NCBI GenBank assembly: GCA_021107755.1
Contig: JAIOSF010000002.1
Coordinates: 62,001-126,000 of the forward strand
Origin: Arcobacteraceae bacterium
GTDB taxonomy: Bacteria; Campylobacterota; Campylobacteria; Campylobacterales; Arcobacteraceae
Length of the DNA stretch: 64,000 nt
Reading direction: 5' to 3'
In this document: in pieces, positions 8,997 through 17,500 of the stretch
Layout: every line of letters starts with the position of its first letter
Position numbering within the stretch: position 1 is the stretch's first letter
Made by a program: the position numbers and the translations under genes
Notes under the pieces: generated by a model
What the model saw: only the letters and a program-made list of their open reading frames with translations
Databases searched by the model: none
What the model was told of the DNA's origin: nothing

Positions 8997-9677
8997 CTAA
9001 ACCTTTTTTTCTAGGATATACTTTTTCATCATTTTTTCCGCGACTAACCAATCATCTTCTTCATCTATATCAATATTTTTATATTCATTCATTTCATAAA
9101 TTTCTATTTTTCCAGACAATCTATTTTTATATTTTAATATATTATCAATATTATTTATATAAAAAGCTCCATTTTCCACTAATACTCCATCAAAATCTTG
9201 TCTTCTTGGTCTATTTTTATAATCGTAATTTAAGGCACTACCGTTATTATCCCAAAAAAAGCTTTTAACTCTTGTGCATGTTAACAAAGAATCTGATTTA
9301 ATTTTATTAAACTGTTCAAGAGCTAAATCAAAATCAAAAGTTTAAGTAAGAGGAGAAGTTGCTTAAACTCATAAAATATTATCTTTTTTAGAAAACTTTT
9401 TTTTATATATAAATTCTAATAAAACAGCCTCTGTACTTGCTGTATCTGTAGCATTTTCTTTGTCCCTTTCATAAATAAATACTTTGTTAAATTGAAATGA
9501 ATTAACAACTTTTTTTATTTTATCACAATCTGTAGCTACATATATTTTATCAATATTATTAGATTGTTCTAAAGCTTTTAAGTTCCAATAAATTAATGGT
9601 TTACCACAGAAATTTTTTATATTTTTAAAGGAGATTGATTTACTACCACATCTAGCTGGTATTAAAGCTATATTCAT
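8997..9677 (-). pseudogene. neuA: Acylneuraminate cytidylyltransferase gene interrupted by three in-frame stop codons
   Basis: One reading frame of 227 codons runs from the ATG at 9675-9677 to the stop at 8997 without any frameshift. It is broken by TGA at 9369-9371, TAA at 9363-9365 and TAA at 9342-9344. The N-terminal part has IPARCGSKSI and NIKNFCGKPLIYWNL, and the C-terminal part has NRPRRQDFDG, ENGAFYI and DIDEEDDW, all typical of CMP-sialate synthetases. The stops fall within and around the highly conserved QxTSPLT motif: the frame reads Asn-Ile-Leu-stop-Val-stop-Ala-Thr-Ser-Pro-Leu-Thr-stop. Its start overlaps the stop of the NeuB fusion gene. It is annotated as a pseudogene; the intact legF could supply CMP activation instead. 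Confidence 0.85.
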
Positions 9678-11572
9678 TATAAATACCGATTAAATTTAGT
9701 ATCTAGTATTTTCATACATTTATAAGTTCCTGCACCATGGTGTAAATGACCACTCCAAATTTCAGGAACCCAAGTAAATTGGTATTCTTTAATTTCTTTT
9801 AAAACATTCTCAAAATCAATACTTCCTTCACCTATTTGGACCCCTTCTCCATTATTACCATAAGCATCTGAAATATGAATATGTTTAACTAAAGGCATAA
9901 TTCTTTTAGTATAATCTACCAAATCAATATTAAACTCATTACAATAAAGACTTGCATGACAAATATCATATGTTATCCCTAAATTAAAATAAGTACAAAA
10001 TTTGATCATATCTTCTTCTAACATAAAACCATGTTGAAACCATTCCCCTCCAAGATACCAAGGTCGTGGAGGAAGATTTTCAGGTATTATATCAATAAGA
10101 TTTTCATCATAATTTAATTTTTTGAAATTTTCAATAGCAATATTTGTTAATTCTGAAGTGTCTGACAATTCTCTTTTATTTAAAAACATTCCTCCTAAAT
10201 GTACTACCAACTTAGGTTTTTTCTTTGGAAAATATGATGAGATTTCTATAGTTTTATCAATACTTCTCTGTAATATATTTAATGATTTTTTTACAATATT
10301 TTTATCATTTGAGCAAATATCAACTAGTTGTCTATCAAATATTTCTGGAGCATGAATAATTAACTCTGATTGAGAAACATCTGGTTTAAAATCAATATCT
10401 AAGTCAGTTTGTGAACAATGAAATTCTATACAAGGGCTATTAAGTACTTGATATTCAGCATAATCATGAAACCTACATTTAACTCCCCATTGTTTAGAAA
10501 AATTAAAATTATCCCACTGTGATAATTTAATTATCTCTTCAAAATCTGTTTGATTTATATAATGGTCTTTTTTTACTTCATTTTTTATTACTTTACCATA
10601 ATAATTATCTATTTCATGGGGAAATATGCCTTTCCCTGGTGCTTTAAATATTATGTCATTTTTTATAAGTACATGCCCACTTGGTAAATCTCTAATTGGT
10701 ACAGCTGATTTTGCAAACGCTTCTTTATTTTGTATTTCTGCTTGGTTTATTTCTTTTTTATCACCAAGAGCTTTTTCTAACATTCTAATATTAGAAACCA
10801 TCTCTTTCCACTCATCAGGTAACATTGATGCTTTATGATCAGGACCTTTTTGATTTTTGTCAAAAGTTATGTGTTTTTCAATTATTTTACAGCCCATAGT
10901 CACAGCAGAAATTGGAATAAAAACTCCTCGCTCATGTCCTGAATATCCTACAATGTCAGAATATTTTTTTAATGTGTTTATATAGTTTAAATTTAAAGTC
11001 TCATATGGTGCTGGATATGTAGATTGAGCTAGTAACAATCCATATTTAAAGTTATTTTGTTTATAGATATTTGTACATATTTCAATATCCTTGTCATTCC
11101 ACATTCCTGTTGAAATAATCATTGGGACATTAAATGAATTACATAATTTCAAAAGAGGTATATTTGTCATATCAGCTGATGCAATTTTAAAAGCACTTAC
11201 CCCTAACTCAAATATAAATTTTGCAGATTCTGCATCAAATGGAGTAACAATTAAGTCTATTTCTAAATCATCACACTTTTTTCTGATAATTTTATATTCA
11301 TCTTCTTTTAACTCAACTTCTTTCAATAATGGAATTAAATACTCGAAACTCCATTCTGAATTATTAGCATTATCCAATATTTCATTTGAATATATACTTT
11401 CTAAATGTCTCTTTTGAAATTTTACAGCATCTACACCAGCTTCTTTAGAAGCTTCAATTAATTTAATTGCTGTATCTAAAGAACCATTATGGTTAATTCC
11501 TATCTCTGCTATTATATAAGTTTCATTACTCTTTAAACTAAATATTTTATTTATTTTTCCACTATCAAACAT
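9677..11572 (-). CDS. Nonulosonic acid synthase (NeuB family) fused to a xylose-isomerase-like TIM barrel
   Basis: A 631-residue fusion. Residues 1-285 are a NeuB-type barrel (EIGINHNGS, DAVKFQKRHLES, TPFDAESA, FKIASADM, STGMW, YSGHERG, EKHITFDKNQKGPDHKAS). About 285-350 is the SAF domain (RDLPSGH, FKAPGKGIFP). From about 350 to the end there is a second barrel of the AP-endonuclease-2/xylose-isomerase type, with candidate metal ligands in IIHAPE, VVHLGG, IIPENLPP, TYDICHAS, KHIHISDA, GEGSIDF and PEIWSG. The first half condenses phosphoenolpyruvate with an amino sugar. The second half may isomerise or epimerise its substrate; that is inference. It is followed at once by the broken cytidylyltransferase gene and overlaps the reductase gene by 8 bases. 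Confidence 0.8.
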   Translation of the reverse strand: MFDSGKINKIFSLKSNETYIIAEIGINHNGSLDTAIKLIEASKEAGVDAVKFQKRHLESIYSNEILDNANNSEWSFEYLIPLLKEVELKEDEYKIIRKKCDDLEIDLIVTPFDAESAKFIFELGVSAFKIASADMTNIPLLKLCNSFNVPMIISTGMWNDKDIEICTNIYKQNNFKYGLLLAQSTYPAPYETLNLNYINTLKKYSDIVGYSGHERGVFIPISAVTMGCKIIEKHITFDKNQKGPDHKASMLPDEWKEMVSNIRMLEKALGDKKEINQAEIQNKEAFAKSAVPIRDLPSGHVLIKNDIIFKAPGKGIFPHEIDNYYGKVIKNEVKKDHYINQTDFEEIIKLSQWDNFNFSKQWGVKCRFHDYAEYQVLNSPCIEFHCSQTDLDIDFKPDVSQSELIIHAPEIFDRQLVDICSNDKNIVKKSLNILQRSIDKTIEISSYFPKKKPKLVVHLGGMFLNKRELSDTSELTNIAIENFKKLNYDENLIDIIPENLPPRPWYLGGEWFQHGFMLEEDMIKFCTYFNLGITYDICHASLYCNEFNIDLVDYTKRIMPLVKHIHISDAYGNNGEGVQIGEGSIDFENVLKEIKEYQFTWVPEIWSGHLHHGAGTYKCMKILDTKFNRYL

Positions 11573-12509
11573 CTTGATTTCTCCAATATTCTAATATATC
11601 TTGTATTGTTTGTTCAATATTTATTTTTGGTTCAAACCCTAACAACCGTAATTTAGTTATATCTGCATATAATCTTTTACTTAAACTATTTTCAGTTGAA
11701 AATAAATTTTTATTCTTTTTTACTATAACACTTTCTTTAGATAAATATGAATGTTTAAAAATCAAATCTAGAATATTACTAATTGTATAAAATCTACCTG
11801 AACCAACATTATAGACTTGTCCAATACTTCCTTTTAATAATAAAATATTAAATGCAAAGCAAGTATCTCTTATATCTAAAAAATCTCTTTCTTGTGAAAG
11901 ATCTCCCACATTAATTAGAGGTTTAGCACCTTTTTCAATAGCTACAATTTGATTAATAAATGCAGGGATTACAAAACTTTCTCTTTGACCAACACCTGTA
12001 GTATTAAATTGTCTAATATAAACAATAGGTAATCCTCTTTCAATAAAATATTGACAAATTTGTTGTAATATTATTTTAGTCAAACCATAGGTTGAAGTTG
12101 GGTGGAAAGGTGTTTTTTCATCTATTGGACTATTATATAACTTTCCATATTCACTTGCACTACCAACTACAAGAATTTTCTTAACAAATGTATAATAATT
12201 TGATGTATATATGTGCTCTATAAATGACAATATTTTAAGTACATTTGTTTCTATAGATTTTGCTACATTTTTATTGTCAGGAACATATGAATTCCCACTT
12301 AAACAAATTATATAATCAGGTTTTTCATCCAATAAAACTTTATCAAAATCTTCCTTCATTGAATAGTATTTAACATTTAAAGCATTATTTTCTAAAAAAT
12401 GATTATTGTAAATTATAATTATTTCATTATCATTTTTTAAAAAAAAACTTGTTAAATTTTCTGCTATAAATCCTGTTCCAAAAATTAGTATTTTACTTTT
12501 TTTAATCAT
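11565..12509 (-). CDS. NAD(P)-dependent sugar-nucleotide reductase/epimerase, GDP-6-deoxymannose reductase-like
   Basis: A 314-residue extended SDR. The N-terminal loop is ILIFGTGFIAENL, where the third Gly of GxxGxxG is Ala. The catalytic VVGSASEYG and YGLTK motifs (YxxxK) are present. The stretch from FNTTGVGQ through FVIPAFINQI, GDLSQERDFLDIRD and YNVGSGRFY closely follows Rmd-type GDP-4-keto-6-deoxymannose reductases. Two genes upstream is gmd, which makes that substrate, so GDP-D-rhamnose or a related GDP-6-deoxyhexose is a reasonable product. It lies in a chain of minus-strand genes, 5 bases after the methyltransferase gene. A C4-epimerase role is the main alternative. Confidence 0.65.
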   Translation of the reverse strand: MIKKSKILIFGTGFIAENLTSFFLKNDNEIIIIYNNHFLENNALNVKYYSMKEDFDKVLLDEKPDYIICLSGNSYVPDNKNVAKSIETNVLKILSFIEHIYTSNYYTFVKKILVVGSASEYGKLYNSPIDEKTPFHPTSTYGLTKIILQQICQYFIERGLPIVYIRQFNTTGVGQRESFVIPAFINQIVAIEKGAKPLINVGDLSQERDFLDIRDTCFAFNILLLKGSIGQVYNVGSGRFYTISNILDLIFKHSYLSKESVIVKKNKNLFSTENSLSKRLYADITKLRLLGFEPKINIEQTIQDILEYWRNQDV

Positions 12510-12514
12510 TATTT

Positions 12515-13369
12515 TTAATTCTTTATTATTTTAGCTACAATTGTATCAGTGGCACCAACTGCAGCTAAAGAAGATTCATACTCTTTAGACAAACTTGGGC
12601 TATCTAAAAAATTAGCCCAATATTTATGTCCACCTGGCTTATTATTAGCAAGCCAATAAATATGGTTGGATAAAGGATATCTTTGAATATGCTTTATAAA
12701 TTCTACTTTGTAGCCAGCTTTCTGACATACTTTTTCTAATGAATATTTTGTAAATAAAAAAAGATGACAACTCCAATAAGTAAAGCTTTTAAAGGCATCA
12801 TTATTATAGATAGACAATAATGCATCATTAGCATTTGGAACCTCAATAATAATACTACCATTATTTTTAAGTGATTTTGAAAGATTCTTTAATACACTTA
12901 TGGGATCTTTTAAATGCTCAAGAACATGAAACATTGTAATAGTATCAAAACTATTTTCTTTTAAATTATAAATATCACTTTCAAATTTTATATTTTTATT
13001 TAAATAATACGATTGAACTCTTCTATCTAATTCTAGCCCTGTCACATCATTACATATACTTTTCACTTGGGTTAAAAAACCTCCTGCTCCACTACCAAAA
13101 TCTAAGAGAGAATGTCCAATAATACTACTTTTTATAAATTCAAATCTTCTTTTATCATCTTCTTGAGTTTCTTGAAGCCATTTTGAATATTCACTCGTTA
13201 TATCTGTATTCATATTTGATTCTTGGTAAAACTTTTCATCAATATGTGAAAAATCTGATAAAAATACTAAACCACATATATTACATTCGTATACTTTAAT
13301 TTCATCATTGTCTCTGACTTGACCTTCTCTTTGATGATAGTCTTTTGATTTACATAAATAACACTCCAT
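12515..13369 (-). CDS. Class I SAM-dependent methyltransferase with N-terminal zinc-ribbon-like Cys cluster
   Basis: The 284-residue protein starts with a small Cys module (MECYLCKSKD, then YECNICGLVF: CxxC about 25 residues before CxxC). The methyltransferase fold follows: LLDFGSGAGGFL is the SAM-binding motif I, VTGLELD motif II, and FDTITMFHVLEHLKDP motifs III/IV. This Cys-module plus methyltransferase layout is common in deoxysugar and glycan loci. It lies between gmd and the reductase gene with 3- and 5-base gaps, so a methylated deoxyhexose is plausible. The acceptor atom and substrate cannot be read from sequence. Confidence 0.7.
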   Translation of the reverse strand: MECYLCKSKDYHQREGQVRDNDEIKVYECNICGLVFLSDFSHIDEKFYQESNMNTDITSEYSKWLQETQEDDKRRFEFIKSSIIGHSLLDFGSGAGGFLTQVKSICNDVTGLELDRRVQSYYLNKNIKFESDIYNLKENSFDTITMFHVLEHLKDPISVLKNLSKSLKNNGSIIIEVPNANDALLSIYNNDAFKSFTYWSCHLFLFTKYSLEKVCQKAGYKVEFIKHIQRYPLSNHIYWLANNKPGGHKYWANFLDSPSLSKEYESSLAAVGATDTIVAKIIKN

Positions 13370-13372
13370 AAT

Positions 13373-14500
13373 TTATCCTAATTTATCGGTATTCATAGTT
13401 TTATAACCAGCTTCTTGTAAATAAACATCTTTGTGTACAAGTTCCAAATCATATCTCATCATATCATTTACAAGCTCATTTAATTGATATTCCCTTTTCC
13501 AATTTAGTTTTTTTTCTGCTTTTGTAGGATCTCCTAATAGTAAATCAACTTCAGTTGGTCTGAAATATTTTGGATCTACTGATAATACTTCCGTCCCTTT
13601 TGATATTTGGTATTTAGGATTAGAGCAAGACATAACTAAAGCAATTTCATTTACACCATTTCCTTTAAATTCTAATTCTATGCCACAATATTCAAAAGCC
13701 ATTTTAACAAAATCTCTTACAGTAGTAGTTATACCAGTAGCAATAACCCAATCTTCTGCTTGTTCTGCTTGCAAAATCATCCACATCATTCGTACATAAT
13801 CCTTTGCATGTCCCCAGTCCCTCTTTGCATCAAGGTTTCCTAAATATAATTTATCTTGGAAACCTAGCACAATCTTTGAAACTGCTCTTGTGATTTTTCT
13901 TGTTACAAAAGTTTCACCTCGTACTGGACTTTCATGATTAAATAATATACCATTACAAGCAAAAATATCATAAGATTCTCTATAATTTACTGTAATCCAG
14001 TATGCATACATTTTTGCTACTGCATATGGAGAACGAGGATAAAATGGAGTAGTTTCACTTTGTGGTGTTTCTTGAACTTTACCATATAATTCAGAAGTAG
14101 AAGCCTGATAAATTTTAGTTTTTTTAGTTAAGTTTAATAACCTAACAGCTTCTAATATTCTTAATGTTCCAATACCATCTGCATTAGCTACATACTCTGG
14201 TGTTTCAAAAGAAACATGAACATGTGACATTGCAGCAAGATTATATATTTCATCTGGTTGTATTTCTTCAATAATTCTTGTTATGTTCAGGCTATCTGTT
14301 ATATCACCATAATGTAAAACTAGATTATTACTATTTATAGTGGAGTCTTGATAAATATATTCTATCCTATCTGTATTCAGTAAGCTACTTCTTCTAACTA
14401 GTCCATGAACAATATAGTTTTTTTTTAATAAAAATTCTGCTAGGTAACTTCCATCTTGTCCTGTTATTCCTGTAATTAAAGCTATTTTGTTTTTCTGCAT
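13373..14500 (-). CDS. gmd: GDP-mannose 4,6-dehydratase
   Basis: The start is placed at the ATG at 14498-14500, giving 375 residues, because GGAG lies just upstream and [20 protein letters not shown] matches the family start; an upstream in-frame ATG would overlap manC. The protein has the NADP loop [15 protein letters not shown], the STSELYG catalytic segment and [15 protein letters not shown] (YxxxK), then [16 protein letters not shown], all hallmarks of Gmd. It converts GDP-D-mannose to GDP-4-keto-6-deoxymannose, the parent of GDP-fucose, GDP-rhamnose and related sugars. manC and manB, which supply GDP-mannose, lie immediately upstream in the same direction. Confidence 0.93.
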   Translation of the reverse strand: MQKNKIALITGITGQDGSYLAEFLLKKNYIVHGLVRRSSLLNTDRIEYIYQDSTINSNNLVLHYGDITDSLNITRIIEEIQPDEIYNLAAMSHVHVSFETPEYVANADGIGTLRILEAVRLLNLTKKTKIYQASTSELYGKVQETPQSETTPFYPRSPYAVAKMYAYWITVNYRESYDIFACNGILFNHESPVRGETFVTRKITRAVSKIVLGFQDKLYLGNLDAKRDWGHAKDYVRMMWMILQAEQAEDWVIATGITTTVRDFVKMAFEYCGIELEFKGNGVNEIALVMSCSNPKYQISKGTEVLSVDPKYFRPTEVDLLLGDPTKAEKKLNWKREYQLNELVNDMMRYDLELVHKDVYLQEAGYKTMNTDKLG

Positions 14501-14501
14501 T

Positions 14502-15881
14502 TTATTTTTCTCCTTCTCTATTATAATCATCGTCTATCCTAATAATATCATCTTCACCTGTATACTCACCAACTTGTACCTCAACAACAATTAAATCAAT
14601 TTTACCATAATTTGCTAATCTATGATAATCTCCCATCTTAATATATGTTGATTCATTTGCTCTTACAATATATGTTTTATCATCATTTGTAACAGTCGCC
14701 GTTCCTCTAACAACTATCCAATGTTCGCTTCTGTGAAAATGTTTTTGTAAAGACAACCGTTCTCCCGGTTTAACAACAATCTTTTTTATTTTGAAGCCAT
14801 TTGTATCTTCTAAAATAGTATATGAACCCCAAGGTCTATTTGCAAGTAAATGCACATTGTGTAATTCTAATTTTTTCTTTTTAACTTCTTGAACAATTTG
14901 TTTTACTTTTTGTGTAGAACCTTTTTTAGAAATCAATAGGGCATCTGCTGTATCAACAATTATAATATCTTCTATATCAATAGTTGAAATAATTCGTTCT
15001 TCACCATAAATTAAATTATTTTTTGAATTATATGATATGTGGTTTGTATTTATTGTATTACCATTTTCATCTTTTTCTAATTCATCATATAACGAATCAA
15101 AACTTCCTAGGTCAGACCACCCTATATCAGAAGGGATTACTTTAACTAATAATGATTTTTCCATAACTGCATAATCTATACTATCTTCTGGGATACTTTC
15201 CATATCTTCATACTTAATTCTTATAAGATTATCTTTCCTACTGTTTTTATAGGCTAGCATCGATGTTTTGTAAATTTCTGGAGAATATTTCTTTAATTCA
15301 CTTAAAAAAACATTTGCTTTAAAACAGAACATACCACTATTCCAATAATAATTGCCCTTTTTTAAATATTTCTTAGCAGTTTCAAAATTTGGCTTTTCAT
15401 GGAATGCTTGTACATTTAAATCTTTTTCTTCAATATATCCATAACCTGTTTCAGCATTAGTTGGTGTAATACCAAAAGTAACAAGTTTATTTTGAGTTGC
15501 AAGTTCTTTAGCTTGAATTAACACTTTTTTATATTCGTCTTCATCTTTAATTAAATGATCACTAGGTGTAACAAGTACTATTTCATTTTTATCTAGTGAC
15601 ATACATGCTAAGGCTATAGCTGCTGCTGTATTCTTAGCAATAGGCTCTAATAAATAATTAGAATTGATTTTATTTAATTCAATAAGTTGATCATTTGCTA
15701 AAAAATACTGTTCACTATTTGACACAATTAACTGTTTATTACACAAATTAGAATTTCTTTCTACGGTGAGTTGAAAAAGAGATCTATTATTAAATAGCTT
15801 GATAAATTGTTTAGGCATAAGTGTTCTACTTATAGGCCATAACCGTGTACCATTACCTCCACATAATATAATATTAACCAT
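14502..15881 (-). CDS. manC: Mannose-1-phosphate guanylyltransferase / mannose-6-phosphate isomerase
   Basis: A 459-residue two-domain enzyme. The nucleotidyltransferase domain opens with [16 protein letters not shown] and MPKQFIKL, and has [10 protein letters not shown] and [14 protein letters not shown]. The C-terminal cupin (from about residue 345) has [19 protein letters not shown], the metal-binding isomerase half. It makes GDP-mannose from mannose-1-phosphate and GTP and can feed in fructose-6-phosphate through the isomerase half. It overlaps manB by 8 bases and ends one base before gmd, so the three genes form one GDP-deoxyhexose supply unit. Confidence 0.93.
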   Translation of the reverse strand: MVNIILCGGNGTRLWPISRTLMPKQFIKLFNNRSLFQLTVERNSNLCNKQLIVSNSEQYFLANDQLIELNKINSNYLLEPIAKNTAAAIALACMSLDKNEIVLVTPSDHLIKDEDEYKKVLIQAKELATQNKLVTFGITPTNAETGYGYIEEKDLNVQAFHEKPNFETAKKYLKKGNYYWNSGMFCFKANVFLSELKKYSPEIYKTSMLAYKNSRKDNLIRIKYEDMESIPEDSIDYAVMEKSLLVKVIPSDIGWSDLGSFDSLYDELEKDENGNTINTNHISYNSKNNLIYGEERIISTIDIEDIIIVDTADALLISKKGSTQKVKQIVQEVKKKKLELHNVHLLANRPWGSYTILEDTNGFKIKKIVVKPGERLSLQKHFHRSEHWIVVRGTATVTNDDKTYIVRANESTYIKMGDYHRLANYGKIDLIVVEVQVGEYTGEDDIIRIDDDYNREGEK

Positions 15882-17235
15882 TAATTAACTCCATTAATTT
15901 TTTTTGGTATAGTAGTGCCGTACTTTCATCACAAGCCTCAAATCTTGTCACAAGTTTAGGAGTAGTATTACTAGCTCTTACCAATCCCCATCCATTCTCA
16001 AAAACAACTCTCACACCATCAATTGTAATAATTTCTTTTATTATAGGAAACTCATGTAGTGGCTTTGTTAATTTTTCCTTTAACTCTTTGATTATTTGAA
16101 ATTTTTTTTCGTCTGTTGTATCAACATTTATCTCATCTGTTGAAAAAAGATTTGGTAACTTTTCATACTCACTATCATAATCAAATCCGTTATACAATAA
16201 CTCTAAAGCTCTTAGCGTAGAATATATTGCATCATCATACCCAAAATATTTATCATTAAAAAAAATATGTCCGCTAACTTCTGCTGCAAATGAAGCATTC
16301 GTCTCTTTTATTTTTACTTTTAAATTACTATGTCCCGTTTTATACATTATTGCTTTTCCATAAGTATTGATGGTATCATACATAATTTGGCTACATTTTA
16401 CTTCACCTATTACTATTGGATTTTCTATAAATCTTGAAAAAAAGAGTGCTAATACATCACCTTTGAAATTATATTTTTTAGATAAAACTGCAATCCTATC
16501 GGCATCTCCATCATATGCAAATCCTAAATCATATTGTTTAGTATCTAGTTCTTTTTGTATATCTATAAGAGTTTCTATTTCACTTGGATTGGGATGATGA
16601 TTTGGAAAAGTTCCATCAGGTTCTTCATACATTATCTTATAATTAAGTCCTATCCCATCTAATATACTTCGTAAAACTGTTCCGGCAGCTCCATTTCCAC
16701 AATCAAAAATAAATTTTTTATTGCCAAAGTTTAAATGTTTAAACTGTTTTATCATATAGTTTATATATGCATCTTTTGTATTTATATAAAGAGTCCTTTC
16801 ATCATCTTCTATCTCCATATTACTTCTTAAAATATCTTTACCCATTGCATAAATATCTTCACCAAAAAATGGATTTTTATCTAATGTAATTTTAAAGCCA
16901 TTATATTCTGGAGGATTATGGGAACCTGTTATCATAATCGAAGCTGATACCTTTTTACCATTATTCTCAACATAATTTGAAAAGTAATTCACAGGTGTAG
17001 CTACAAGTCCCATATCTAAAACTCGTATACCAGCTTTATTTATACCACTTGAAAGCCATTTCTTTAAAATCTCAGAATGAATTCTTGCATCATAACCTAT
17101 TGATATATACTCTACACTTTTTACTTTTTTTTGAACCTCTAAAGCGAAAAAATAACCTATTTTTTTAACTACTTGTTCATTTAGTTCCGAAGGGTAAATT
17201 CCTCTTATATCATACTCTCTAAATATATTATTCAC
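15874..17235 (-). CDS. manB: Phosphomannomutase/phosphoglucomutase
   Basis: A 453-residue alpha-D-phosphohexomutase. It has the early FREYDIRGIYP segment, the phosphoserine loop ITGSHNPPEYNGFK, the Mg-binding DGDADR in FAYDGDADRIAV, a sugar-binding region around AAEVSGHIFF, and the C-terminal phosphate-binding RASNTTPKL. It interconverts mannose-6-phosphate and mannose-1-phosphate for ManC. The start is GTG at 17233-17235, inside the 3' end of the degenerate legB remnant, which it overlaps by 8 bases. The remnant may therefore provide translational coupling from the upstream flippase gene. Confidence 0.92.
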   Translation of the reverse strand: MNNIFREYDIRGIYPSELNEQVVKKIGYFFALEVQKKVKSVEYISIGYDARIHSEILKKWLSSGINKAGIRVLDMGLVATPVNYFSNYVENNGKKVSASIMITGSHNPPEYNGFKITLDKNPFFGEDIYAMGKDILRSNMEIEDDERTLYINTKDAYINYMIKQFKHLNFGNKKFIFDCGNGAAGTVLRSILDGIGLNYKIMYEEPDGTFPNHHPNPSEIETLIDIQKELDTKQYDLGFAYDGDADRIAVLSKKYNFKGDVLALFFSRFIENPIVIGEVKCSQIMYDTINTYGKAIMYKTGHSNLKVKIKETNASFAAEVSGHIFFNDKYFGYDDAIYSTLRALELLYNGFDYDSEYEKLPNLFSTDEINVDTTDEKKFQIIKELKEKLTKPLHEFPIIKEIITIDGVRVVFENGWGLVRASNTTPKLVTRFEACDESTALLYQKKLMELING

Positions 17236-17500
17236 TTATAACTCGTCCATTATTTAATTTATAAGCATAATCATATTTTTCATCTTGTTTCATAAAAGCA
17301 TCATACTGCGTACTATCAATATCTAATGCAAAAGTTTGAAAATTACCGTTTATATATCCAAAAGAACTTCTCATATCACGCACTAATGAAACTATATTGT
17401 TTTCAGATATATCTAATAGATGGAGTTTTTTAGTATGTAAATTTATATCATCTAAAAAAAATTCTTTTGTTCGACCTACTAAATTTAAAATATTACTCAT
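17228..17500 (-). pseudogene. Remnant of a legB-like 4,6-dehydratase gene with an internal deletion
   Basis: This 90-codon frame matches the first part of intact legB (6339-7529). It begins MSNILNLVGRTKEFF and continues with LLDISENNIVSLVRDMRSS, FGYINGNFQTFALDID and AFMKQDEKYDY. About 37 residues that carry the GGAGSIG NAD-binding loop are missing between them, and the match ends after KYDY, followed by unrelated residues and a stop. An NAD-dependent function is therefore impossible. At DNA level the stretch 17283-17430 and 7209-7360 differ at about 16 positions by eye. It still overlaps the flippase gene upstream and manB downstream by 8 bases each. It looks like a recombination scar. Confidence 0.85.
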
